Made by a program: the position numbers and the translations under genes. This document shows positions 9,383 to 16,930 of a stretch of DNA of 64,000 nt, in pieces (position 1 is the stretch's first letter; every line of letters starts with the position of its first letter). Source of the stretch: Listeria welshimeri serovar 6b str. SLCC5334. GTDB lineage: Bacteria > Bacillota > Bacilli > Lactobacillales > Listeriaceae. A model generated the notes under the pieces. That model made no database searches. It saw nothing but the letters and a program-made list of their open reading frames with translations, and was not told where the DNA came from. The stretch covers positions 1,612,001-1,676,000 of the forward strand of contig NC_008555.1 in NCBI RefSeq assembly GCF_000060285.1, read 5' to 3'.

Positions 9383-10468
9383 TTATTTTATTTTATGAGG
9401 AACTAAATTACTAGCTAAGATGGCATTCCAAAATTCTTCAAACTCTGGAATATCCATTTGTTGCGCAGAATCTGATAAAGCAACCGCTGGATCTGGATGA
9501 ACCTCTGCCATTACGCCGTCAGCTTCAATTGCTAGAGCAGCTTTAGCACATGGAAGTAATAGATCTTTTCGTCCAGTAGAATGCGTTACATCAACCATAA
9601 CTGGTAAATGCGTTTCTTTTTTCAAAATCGGAACAGCGGAAATATCTAGTGTATTTCTCGTTGCTTTTTCATATGTGCGAATACCTCGTTCACATAGTAT
9701 AATTTTGCCATTACCTTGTGACATAATATATTCAGCAGCACCGATAAATTCTTCAATTGTAGCAGATAAACCACGTTTTAGTAAAATCGGTTTATCCACA
9801 CGACCAGCTGCTTTTAATAACTCGAAGTTTTGCATGTTTCTTGCACCAATTTGAATAACATCTACATAATCAAGCGCCACTTCAATATCTGCTGGCGTTA
9901 CAATTTCGCTAATAACTGCTAAACCATATTCATCTGAAACACGTTTTAGAATTTTCAAGCCTTCTAAGCCTAATCCTTGGAAGTCATATGGGCTAGTACG
10001 AGGTTTAAATGCTCCACCGCGAATAAGTTTTAACCCTTTAGCTTTAATAGATTCAGCAACAGCAGCAACCTGTTCGTAGGATTCCACTGAACAAGGTCCA
10101 AAAACAAATACTGGTTCCCCGTTTCCAATCGGTACACCCTTAACAGTAACAATCGTATCTTCTTGTTTGTTTTTTCTAGAAACGAGTAATGCTTTTGAAT
10201 GATCTTCTTCTTGAAGCTCTAATCCAGCTTTAAAAATTTCTTTAAATAATTTTTGCACTGTACTATCTTCAAAAGGACCTTCATTTGCTGCAAGAATCGT
10301 GTTAAGCATTTCTCTTTCACGTAATGGATCAAAACGAAGTGAACCTTGAGTGCCTTTAATTTTACCAATTTCTTGTACCAAATTAGCACGTTTACTAATC
10401 AATTCCAGCAAATCAATATTTAATTGATCCACCTCTGTTCTAAGTTCCTCTAAATTTGTGTTAACCAT
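9383..10468 (-). CDS. aroA: Bifunctional chorismate mutase / DAHP synthase
   Basis: 361 residues. Residues ~1-90 are an AroQ-type chorismate mutase ([20 protein letters not shown]). Residues ~110-355 are the KDPG-type DAHP synthase barrel, with GPCSVES near 128 and [11 protein letters not shown] near 159. It makes DAHP from PEP and erythrose-4-phosphate, the first step of the shikimate pathway. The fused mutase domain usually serves as the feedback sensor for chorismate and prephenate. The symbol follows Bacillus/Listeria use, where aroA is this enzyme rather than EPSP synthase. Start ATG has GGTGG upstream. It lies next to ccpA, each with its own terminator or promoter region. Confidence 0.95.
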   Translation of the reverse strand: MVNTNLEELRTEVDQLNIDLLELISKRANLVQEIGKIKGTQGSLRFDPLREREMLNTILAANEGPFEDSTVQKLFKEIFKAGLELQEEDHSKALLVSRKNKQEDTIVTVKGVPIGNGEPVFVFGPCSVESYEQVAAVAESIKAKGLKLIRGGAFKPRTSPYDFQGLGLEGLKILKRVSDEYGLAVISEIVTPADIEVALDYVDVIQIGARNMQNFELLKAAGRVDKPILLKRGLSATIEEFIGAAEYIMSQGNGKIILCERGIRTYEKATRNTLDISAVPILKKETHLPVMVDVTHSTGRKDLLLPCAKAALAIEADGVMAEVHPDPAVALSDSAQQMDIPEFEEFWNAILASNLVPHKIK

Positions 10469-10645
10469 TTTACTTCCACCCTTCTAAAAATCTGCTCCAA
10501 GATTATTTCCCATTATAGAGGAAAACAGATGATTTGTCACGAATCCACTTTTATACTTAATCGCTTTTAAGCATTAAAGCGAACAATGTAAAATTAATGT
10601 TAACATGTTTTTAAAAAAATTACAAGCACCTATGTATTTTTATAT

Positions 10646-10671
10646 AAAAAAACAGCCCCGAAAGGCTGTTT
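10646..10671 (-). terminator. Terminator hairpin now separated from the stress operon by the IS
   Basis: On the minus strand AACAGCCTTTCGGGGCTGTT is followed by TTTTTTT. It points away from the IS and would sit about 40 bases after the ytxH-like gene if the IS were removed, so it is very likely that operon's original terminator. Confidence 0.75.
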
Positions 10672-10727
10672 TGAACCGACCCCCGAAAGTTAGACCAAAA
10701 ATCTAACTTTTGGAGGTCGGTATTTTT

Positions 10728-11279
10728 ATGGCAAAATATAGTTCTGAATTGAAGTTAAAGATAGTGCAAGAATATCTTGGCAAGAAAGGTGGTTATACCT
10801 ATCTAGCGAAAAAACATGGTATTAAAACGGTGCAGCAAGTTCAGAAATGGGTGAACGCTTATCAACAATTCGGTATGGAAGGACTTTTACGAAAGCAGAA
10901 AAATACACATTATTCTTTTCAAGCGAAGTTAAATGCGATAGAGTTATATCAAACAAGGGAGCTATCCTATCGTGAAATTGCTAACCAAATTGGTCTCAAT
11001 AATCCTGCATTAATCGCTAGTTGGATGAAAAAATTTCGGGAAGACGGGGTAGATGGGCTCTCCAAAACGAAAGGACGACCACCAAAAATGGATGCTAAAA
11101 AAAGAAAGAAATCTGTACAGGATAACCTCACTCAGCTTGAAAAGCTAGAGAAAGAGAATCGCATGTTAAAAATAGAGCTCTCTTATTTAAAGGAGTTGAG
11201 GAGGCTGCGTTTAGAGGACGAACGCAAAATGAGCGAATTGCACGAGTCATTCACAGCCTCCGAAGACGCTTCCGATTAA
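10728..11279 (+). CDS. IS3-family transposase OrfA (DNA-binding helix-turn-helix protein)
   Basis: About 183 residues from ATG 10728 (MAKYSSELKLKIV), chosen because TTTGGAGGTCGG precedes it; a start 6 codons earlier is possible. It has two helix-turn-helix segments (residues ~5-50, YLAKKHGIKTVQQVQKW, and ~60-110, YREIANQIGLNNPALIASW), as in IS150-type OrfA. A leucine zipper follows (LTQLEKLEKENRMLKIEL) near residues 138-155. OrfA recognises the IS ends. Ribosomes that shift -1 near the zipper end make the OrfAB transposase. Confidence 0.9.
   Translation: MAKYSSELKLKIVQEYLGKKGGYTYLAKKHGIKTVQQVQKWVNAYQQFGMEGLLRKQKNTHYSFQAKLNAIELYQTRELSYREIANQIGLNNPALIASWMKKFREDGVDGLSKTKGRPPKMDAKKRKKSVQDNLTQLEKLEKENRMLKIELSYLKELRRLRLEDERKMSELHESFTASEDASD
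11186..11192 (+). other. Candidate -1 programmed frameshift site of the IS
   Basis: T TTA AAG in the orfA frame is a perfect X XXY YYZ slippery heptamer at the end of the leucine zipper. The orfB frame is open from here through residues RVIHSLRRRFRLTEILETL to the DDE domain. A purine-rich AGGAG...GAGGAGG stretch begins right at the site. Whether it is used is inference. Confidence 0.6.
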
Positions 11280-12130
11280 CTGAAATCTTAGAAACCCTTC
11301 GGTTTCCTAAATCTACCTATATGTATTGGCAAAAGCATTTGAATAGAGAAAATCCGACAGAAGAAGTAGAGAATGAATTAAAAGCTATTCGTCAAGCACA
11401 TCCTAATTATGGCTATAGACGAATGACACAAGAACTGAAACGTCGCGGCTTCCAAATAAATAAAAAGAAAGTGCAACGCTTAATTCAAAAATTGAGATTA
11501 CAAGTCCAATCATTCACCCGTAAATCTCGAAAGTATAACTCCTATAGAGGAAATGTAGGGAAAACGGCTAAAAATCTCGTAAAAAGACACTTTTATACTG
11601 CTATACCTCATCAAAAGATAACCACAGATACGACAGAGTTTAAATATGTTGAAACAGATTCATCTGGTATACTTCGGCAGAAGAAAATGTATCTAAATCC
11701 ATTTATGGATTTGTATAACAGCGAAATTATTAGCTATACTATCTCTGAACGCCCTACTGCTCAAGCAATTATGACTGGCCTGGAAGAGTCCATAAAGCAA
11801 ACGAGTGACTGTCCTTACCGCCGAACTTTTCATTCAGATCAAGGTTGGGCTTATCAAATGACTGCTTATAGTTCCGCCTTAAAAAAACATCGTATTTTTC
11901 AAAGTATGTCTCGAAAAGGAAATTGTTTAGATAATTCTCCCATGGAGAATTTCTTCGGTCTTCTCAAGCAAGAAATATATTATGGCAAGATTTATTCTAA
12001 TTACCATGAGCTGAAGCAAGCTATTAAAAATTATATTCACTATTATAATCAATATCGTATGAAAGAAAAACTTCATTGGCAAAGCCCTATTGAATTTCGA
12101 AAAAATCAATTATTAATAGCACAAAAATAG
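11192..12130 (+). CDS. IS3-family transposase OrfB (DDE integrase domain)
   Basis: The first ATG in this frame is at 11321 (MYWQKHLNRENP), but homologous-looking sequence begins well upstream, so OrfB is most likely made as the C-terminal part of an OrfAB fusion. The HTH_21-type segment (ANPNYGYRRMT-like: AHPNYGYRRMTQEL) is followed by the rve/DDE catalytic domain. The acidic triad is D in TTDTTEFKY, D in PFMDLYNSE and E in SPMENFFGLLKQE. The residues are intact, and it ends in the usual basic WQSPIEFRKNQ region. It catalyses copy-out/paste-in transposition through a circular intermediate. Confidence 0.9.
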   Translation, partial: GVEEAAFRGRTQNERIARVIHSLRRRFRLTEILETLRFPKSTYMYWQKHLNRENPTEEVENELKAIRQAHPNYGYRRMTQELKRRGFQINKKKVQRLIQKLRLQVQSFTRKSRKYNSYRGNVGKTAKNLVKRHFYTAIPHQKITTDTTEFKYVETDSSGILRQKKMYLNPFMDLYNSEIISYTISERPTAQAIMTGLEESIKQTSDCPYRRTFHSDQGWAYQMTAYSSALKKHRIFQSMSRKGNCLDNSPMENFFGLLKQEIYYGKIYSNYHELKQAIKNYIHYYNQYRMKEKLHWQSPIEFRKNQLLIAQK

Positions 12131-12194
12131 AGTGGAAAAAATCCACTCTACAAATTGTCCAACTTTTGGGGGTCACTACATTTTCCAATTAATA

Positions 12195-12719
12195 TTATTT
12201 TACTTCTTTTTTAGCATCAACAGCAATTTTTTTCGCTTCATCGCTACCTTGTTCGAATGCTTTTTTTGACTCTTTTTTTGCTTTTTCTGCTGCTTTTTCT
12301 ACATCATCCGCAACGCTTTTCGCTTCACTCTTTACTGTTTCTGCTGCTTCTTTTGCGGCTTCTTGATTTTCTTCTTTATTTTGAGTAACAACTTCTTTTA
12401 CAGCTTTACCTTGTTTAGCAACTGTATCAGCTAATTTACCTGATTTGTCTTTTACTACATCCACAAAACCGCCAGCGGAGTCAACTAATTTATCTTTTGT
12501 TCCTTTTGCTACGCCACTGATTTCGATACCTTTTTCGTAAGCAACGTCTTTCCATTGATTACCTTTTTCTTTGATTGTATCTACTTGTGTATTTAAATCT
12601 CCACGTAATTCTTTACCTGATTTAGGTGCGAATAGAAGTGCTGCCGCTGAACCAACGATCGCACCAATTAAACCACCGATTAGAAAATCTTTTGTATTAA
12701 TACCGTCTTTTCCTGCCAT
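12195..12719 (-). CDS. YtxH-like general stress protein
   Basis: 174 residues from ATG 12719 (MAGKDGINTKDFLIGGLIGA), chosen because GGAGG lies 9 bases upstream. Residues ~12-32 form a glycine/alanine-rich membrane-anchor segment followed by LLFAPKSGKELR, the signature of the YtxH family. The rest is a Lys/Ala/Glu-rich amphipathic helix (AAKEAAETVKSEAKSVADDVEKAA) resembling LEA-type stress proteins. It is the second gene of an operon driven by a sigma-B-type promoter. Its downstream region is interrupted by the IS, so transcripts now read into the IS antisense strand before reaching a terminator. Confidence 0.85.
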   Translation of the reverse strand: MAGKDGINTKDFLIGGLIGAIVGSAAALLFAPKSGKELRGDLNTQVDTIKEKGNQWKDVAYEKGIEISGVAKGTKDKLVDSAGGFVDVVKDKSGKLADTVAKQGKAVKEVVTQNKEENQEAAKEAAETVKSEAKSVADDVEKAAEKAKKESKKAFEQGSDEAKKIAVDAKKEVK

Positions 12720-12739
12720 TATAAATCCCTCCAAATATA

Positions 12740-13195
12740 TTAGAAATTAGATTGTTCTGCTGCTTCTTTTGCAGCTTCTTTCGCTGCTTTATTCGCTTTC
12801 ATTTTTTCTCTGAATGAAAGAATCGAATTGCTAATTGAAACAGCTTGAGAAATTCTCGCTTCATTATGTTCTACTTTGTTTGTTGCAAGTGTTGCAAGTT
12901 CACGAACAGATTGACTTAATCCTAGTAAAGACGTGCCAATATCACCAACCGCATCAAATACTGGATCAACTTTTGCAACTTTGCCATTTACATCTTCTAG
13001 AAGTGTATTGGTTTTATCAAGCAGTTTTTGTGACTCGCCTGTAATTCCTTGTACTTCTACTGTTATCTTTTCTAGCGATTTAGCTACCTCATCCATTGTT
13101 TGGGATGTTGATTTTAATGTTTTTCCCAAATAGATTGCAATAACTAAAAGCGCAATTGCGGCAATGAGTGCTGCAATATACAAAATTACTATCAT
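12740..13195 (-). CDS. YtxG-like DUF948 stress protein
   Basis: 151 residues. The N-terminal hydrophobic segment (MIVILYIAALIAAIALLVIAIYL) anchors the protein. DUF948-type helical sequence follows (MDEVAKSLEKITVEVQGITG), then an Ala/Lys-rich end. In Bacillus the ytxG-ytxH pair belongs to the general stress regulon; the order is kept here with 20 bases between genes. GGAGG lies 9 bases before the ATG. The molecular role is unknown. Confidence 0.85.
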   Translation of the reverse strand: MIVILYIAALIAAIALLVIAIYLGKTLKSTSQTMDEVAKSLEKITVEVQGITGESQKLLDKTNTLLEDVNGKVAKVDPVFDAVGDIGTSLLGLSQSVRELATLATNKVEHNEARISQAVSISNSILSFREKMKANKAAKEAAKEAAEQSNF

Positions 13196-13223
13196 CTATC
13201 CACACCTCCATATTCCTTTTTCT

Positions 13224-13249
13224 ATACCCTGAGTATTTCCCTCTAAAAC
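13224..13249 (-). promoter_or_regulatory. Sigma-B-type promoter of the ytxG/ytxH-like operon
   Basis: On the minus strand GTTTTA (13244-13249), a 14-base spacer and GGGTAT (13224-13229) match the sigma-B consensus GTTTAA-N12-15-GGGTAT. The site is ~30 bases upstream of the first gene. Confidence 0.8.
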
Positions 13250-13454
13250 TTTCTTCTCTAATAAATCTATGTACAAAATGTAAAAAAGAAAAGGTATTAG
13301 CTTCATTTTAGCAAGTAACTGCTGAAAAATAAACTAATAAGAAAGAAACACGTTAATTTGTTGTAGAAGGTTGCTTTTAGTAGGATTTAGAGTAAAATGG
13401 ATACAGGCTTCTTTTTTTATGCCTATTTTTAGTTAAAATTTAGGAGGTAACTAT

Positions 13455-14567
13455 ATGAGAGATGTAAGAATCGAAAAACTAGCACATAATTTAATCAATT
13501 ATTCCGTCAAACTTGGCGCTGGTGAAAAAGTACTTATCGAGAACTTTGGTGTTCAAAAAGAATTAGTGATGGCTTTAGTGGAAGAAGCTTACAAAGCTGG
13601 CGGATTTCCGTTTGTTTCATTAAAAGAACCACAAATTGACCGTGCAATGATGCTTGGGGCTGACAAAGCACAATATGAAAAAATCGCTGAATTCGAAGGC
13701 AATGTGATGAAAGAAATGGATGCTTACATAGGCTTACGAGCTGGAGAAAATATTAATGAAACATCTGATGTACCAGCAGATAAATTAAAAACCCACGGTG
13801 AAACAGTTGGTAAAATGCATTCAGATATTCGTGTAAAACAAACAAAATGGGTTGTTCTTCGTTACCCAAGCTCCTCCATGGCGCAACTTGCAAAAATGAG
13901 CACAGTTGGTTTTGAAGATTTCTATTTTGATGTATGTAATTTAGATTATGGTAAAATGAGTACCGCAATGGATGGTTTAGTTGAACTTATGAATAAAACC
14001 GACAAAGTCCAGTTAATTGGTCCTGGAACAGATTTAACTTTTAGTATTAAAGATATTCCTGCAATTAAATGCGCTGGCGAAATGAATATTCCCGATGGTG
14101 AAGTATTTACCGCTCCAGTCCGTGACTCTATCAATGGTACACTCACTTATAATACACCTTCCCCGTATCAAGGCTTTACTTTTGAAAATGTATCATTCAC
14201 TTTTAAAGATGGAAAAATCGTTAAAGCAACTGCAAATGATACAGATCGTCTTAATAAAGTATTAGATACAGATGAAGGCGCTCGTTTTGTTGGTGAATTT
14301 GCTATTGGAGTGAATCCTTTCATTCACGAACCAATGCAAGATATTCTTTTTGATGAAAAAATTGAAGGAAGTTTCCATTTCACTCCAGGTCAATGTTATG
14401 ATGAAGCCTTCAATGGTAACCAGTCGGCTATTCACTGGGATTTAGTAAATATTCAACGTGCTGATTACGGCGGTGGCGAAATTTACTTTGATGATGTTCT
14501 TATTCGTAAAGACGGCATTTTTGTCCTTCCAGAATTAGCTCCTCTTAATCCAGAAAATCTAGTATAA
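13455..14567 (+). CDS. M29-family aminopeptidase (AmpS/PepS)
   Basis: 370 residues, the normal length of thermophilic-type M29 metallo-aminopeptidases. These use two metal ions bound by Glu, His and Asp residues. Visible parts include GAGEKVLIENFG near the N-terminus, KCAGEMNIPDGEVFTAPV near 210-228 with the Glu ligand, GEFAIGVNPFIHEPM near 275-290, and AIHWDLVNIQRADYGGGEIYFD near the C-terminus. It removes N-terminal residues from peptides in the cytoplasm. ATG is preceded by AGGAGGTAACTAT. It is divergent from the stress operon and shares a terminator with the convergent peroxiredoxin gene. Confidence 0.93.
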   Translation: MRDVRIEKLAHNLINYSVKLGAGEKVLIENFGVQKELVMALVEEAYKAGGFPFVSLKEPQIDRAMMLGADKAQYEKIAEFEGNVMKEMDAYIGLRAGENINETSDVPADKLKTHGETVGKMHSDIRVKQTKWVVLRYPSSSMAQLAKMSTVGFEDFYFDVCNLDYGKMSTAMDGLVELMNKTDKVQLIGPGTDLTFSIKDIPAIKCAGEMNIPDGEVFTAPVRDSINGTLTYNTPSPYQGFTFENVSFTFKDGKIVKATANDTDRLNKVLDTDEGARFVGEFAIGVNPFIHEPMQDILFDEKIEGSFHFTPGQCYDEAFNGNQSAIHWDLVNIQRADYGGGEIYFDDVLIRKDGIFVLPELAPLNPENLV

Positions 14568-14602
14568 AAAAGACGCTTAGGATCTGATCCTAAGCGTCTT
14601 TT
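14567..14602. terminator. Bidirectional terminator between aminopeptidase and peroxiredoxin
   Basis: AAAAAAGACGCTTAGGATC pairs with GATCCTAAGCGTCTTTT, with A- and T-runs on both sides and convergent genes left and right. Confidence 0.9.
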
Positions 14603-14606
14603 ACAT

Positions 14607-15152
14607 TTAAACAATTGTTTTTTCACCAGGTTGCCAGTTGATTGGGCAAAGTCCACCAGTTTGCAAGGCCTGCAATACTCTTAAAACTTCATCAACTTCA
14701 CGACCAATATTGTTATGATGCACCACTTCGTACTGGATTTCTCCTTTTGGATTGATAATGAAGAGTCCGCGTAAAGCAACCCCCTCTTCTTCAATTAATA
14801 CCCCATAGTCACTTGCTACTTGATGGTTAGTGTCGGCCGCTAATGGATAGTTTAATTTACCAATTCCACCTTCTTTGATAGGTGTATTCGTCCATGCAAG
14901 ATGGGAATGAATCGTATCAGTTGAAGCTCCAATTATACGCGCATTTAAGGCATCGAATTCATCTGTCCGAGCGGAAATTGCAACGATTTCTGTTGGACAA
15001 ACAAAGGTAAAGTCCATTGGATAGAAAAAGAGTACTGTCCATTTATCATCTTCTATATTTTTCTCTAGACTTACTTTTCCAAAAGTCTGATTTGGCATAA
15101 CAGCTTCCATTTCAAATCTTGGAGCTTGTGTGCCTACTAAACGTTCTGCCAC
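14607..15152 (-). CDS. 2-Cys peroxiredoxin (AhpC/TSA family)
   Basis: 181 residues. The peroxidatic cysteine is in FTFVCPTEI (near residue 51) and the resolving cysteine in GGLCPINWQPGE near the C-terminus (about 168), so this is a typical 2-Cys enzyme. It reduces hydrogen peroxide and organic hydroperoxides with thioredoxin or a similar donor. The GGLG and YF motifs that make eukaryotic enzymes over-oxidation sensitive are not obvious. Start is GTG with GGAGG 7 bases upstream. It is a single gene, and no ahpF is adjacent. Confidence 0.93.
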   Translation of the reverse strand: MAERLVGTQAPRFEMEAVMPNQTFGKVSLEKNIEDDKWTVLFFYPMDFTFVCPTEIVAISARTDEFDALNARIIGASTDTIHSHLAWTNTPIKEGGIGKLNYPLAADTNHQVASDYGVLIEEEGVALRGLFIINPKGEIQYEVVHHNNIGREVDEVLRVLQALQTGGLCPINWQPGEKTIV

Positions 15153-15255
15153 TTTTATCCCTCCATTATTCTATGTAGTTGTATTTTGTATCACATAGTA
15201 TATTCTAATACACCTCTGAAATAGTGTAAAGCTTTATTTATACTAATTATAAATA

Positions 15256-15290
15256 AGAAAAAAGCATGCCACCTATTTGGCATGCTTCCT
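15256..15290 (-). terminator. murC terminator
   Basis: GCATGCCA-AATAGG-TGGCATGC followed by TTTTTTC on the minus strand, directly after the murC stop. Confidence 0.88.
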
Positions 15291-15292
15291 TA

Positions 15293-16636
15293 TTAATTAA
15301 TAGCACTTTTTTTGAAGTCAGATTTTGTTACAACTTCATTATCAAGTACTTTTTCATATGCGGCTTGGAATTTTTGAACATCTCCTGCTCCCATGAATAA
15401 AATAACGGCGCCAGGATATTTCAGTAATTCTTCCGTATGCTCTTCTTTAATAATATGATTTCCTTTTGTTTTGTGCGCTAAATCAGCAATGGTTAAATTA
15501 CCAGTTTTTTCACGGGCTGAACCGAAAATATCACAAAGGTAAACTTCATCTGCTAGGTTTAAGCTATCTGCAAAACCTTGTAAGAATGTGCGTGTCCGTG
15601 TAAAAGTATGGGGCTGAAACACAGCAACAACTTTTTTATCTGGATATTTTTGTCTAGCAGCATTCACCGTTGCGCGAATTTCTGATGGATGGTGGGCATA
15701 GTCATCAACTAAAACTTGATTGCCTTTTTCCGTAATGCTAAATCTTCTTTTTACACCTTCAAATGTTTTTAATTCTTTTTTTACAGCTTCAACTGGTAAA
15801 CCTTCATAATCACAAAGAGCAATGACACTTAAGGCATTTAATACATTATGATCTCCGTAAGCTGGGATTTCAAAAGAAGCTAAAAACTCATCACGATGAT
15901 ATACATCGAAACGTGTTCCTGTTGTTTCTTTAATAACATTTTTGGCTTGGAATTCATTTTCTTCATCAAAACCGAAATAAATAATCGGAATATCTAAGGA
16001 TAATTTGCGTAATTCTTCGTCATCACCCAGAGCAAATACAGCTTTTTTCACTTGTTTGCCTAGTGTTTCAAACGCATTAAATACATCATCCACGCTCTTG
16101 AAATAATCTGGATGATCCCAATCAATATTTGTCATAATGGCATAAGTTGGTTTATATGCAAGGAAATGGCGTTGATACTCGCATGCTTCGAGTGCAAAGT
16201 ATTGGGCATTTTTCGTTCCGCTACCAGTTCCATCACCAATTAAGTAGGAAGTCGGACGAATCGCGCCAACAACATGAGAAAGAAGGCCCGTTGTGGATGT
16301 CTTTCCGTGCGAGCCAGTGATAGCAATGCTAGTATAACCATCAATTAATTGACCTAAAAATTTATGGTATCGAATCACTGGAAGACCAAGTTCCAGCGCG
16401 CGTTCAATTTCTTCATGTGTATCTGGAAATGCATTCCCAGCAATGATTGTTAGGCCTTCATTGATATTATCTGCCGAAAAAGTCATAATTGGAATTTGTT
16501 TTTCTTCCAACGCTTTTTGTGTAAAGAAATATTTATCTACGTCACTACCTTGCACTTGAAAACCTTTATCGTGCAGGATTTGAGCAAGTGCACTCATTCC
16601 TGATCCTTTTATTCCAACAAAATGATAGATAGTCAT
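15293..16636 (-). CDS. murC: UDP-N-acetylmuramate-L-alanine ligase
   Basis: 447 residues from ATG 16636 ([19 protein letters not shown]), with GGGGGT 7 bases upstream; a 5-residue longer reading is less likely. It has three Mur-ligase domains: an N-terminal Rossmann UDP-binding part (GIKGSGM), a central ATPase with P-loop [10 protein letters not shown] near 110, and a C-terminal domain with [10 protein letters not shown] near 314 and FQPHTFTRT. It adds L-alanine to UDP-MurNAc, the first peptide step of peptidoglycan synthesis. The gap of 278 bases to the preceding sftA gene contains nothing else I can support. Confidence 0.97.
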   Translation of the reverse strand: MTIYHFVGIKGSGMSALAQILHDKGFQVQGSDVDKYFFTQKALEEKQIPIMTFSADNINEGLTIIAGNAFPDTHEEIERALELGLPVIRYHKFLGQLIDGYTSIAITGSHGKTSTTGLLSHVVGAIRPTSYLIGDGTGSGTKNAQYFALEACEYQRHFLAYKPTYAIMTNIDWDHPDYFKSVDDVFNAFETLGKQVKKAVFALGDDEELRKLSLDIPIIYFGFDEENEFQAKNVIKETTGTRFDVYHRDEFLASFEIPAYGDHNVLNALSVIALCDYEGLPVEAVKKELKTFEGVKRRFSITEKGNQVLVDDYAHHPSEIRATVNAARQKYPDKKVVAVFQPHTFTRTRTFLQGFADSLNLADEVYLCDIFGSAREKTGNLTIADLAHKTKGNHIIKEEHTEELLKYPGAVILFMGAGDVQKFQAAYEKVLDNEVVTKSDFKKSAIN

Positions 16637-16930
16637 TATTTGAACCCCCATTAATTTATCTTGAAGAGGGTGCCTAAAAAAAACATGTTAACTGTTAAGC
16701 ACTAAGTCTTAACTTTGAAAACAGTATAGAGCTTCCGTTTTCTAGACATCATCTTACGTTCCAATTGTGTTTTAAGTTATTATTCTTGGTTAGCCAATAA
16801 TTCACCAGCTTATTATATCACTTTCCATGTAAATAGAAAAATCTTTCACCAAATATAAGATAAATTACTCATGAAAATTGCCATAAAATACAAAACTTAT
16901 TAGTAATCATGTTAGTTTAGTACTACAAAA

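Larger units (their letters stand above)
10672..12180 (+). mobile_element. IS3-family insertion sequence (IS150-like), complete
   Basis: About 1,509 bp. Left end TGAACCGACCCCCGAAAGTT and right end (reverse complement) TGTAGTGACCCCCAAAAGTT are imperfect inverted repeats. Both begin TG; inward they share GACCCCC and AAAGTT. TTT flanks both ends (10669-10671 and 12181-12183), compatible with a 3-bp target duplication, but in a T-rich context this is weak. Inside are orfA and orfB in overlapping -1 phase with intact DDE residues, so the copy may be active. A subterminal hairpin (AAAGTTAGA/TCTAACTTT) overlaps the left end. Confidence 0.92.

Noticed and set aside
9020-9406. A 128-codon plus-strand frame overlapping the ccpA start and the aroA terminator
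   Set aside because: It crosses a terminator and the ccpA promoter region on the opposite strand, is rich in F, I and Y as in random AT-rich DNA, and has no ribosome site.
11097-11104. The A-run in orfA as an A AAA AAG frameshift site
   Set aside because: In the orfA frame the base before the two AAA codons is T and the run continues differently, so it is not the X XXY YYZ pattern; the TTTAAAG site further on fits better.
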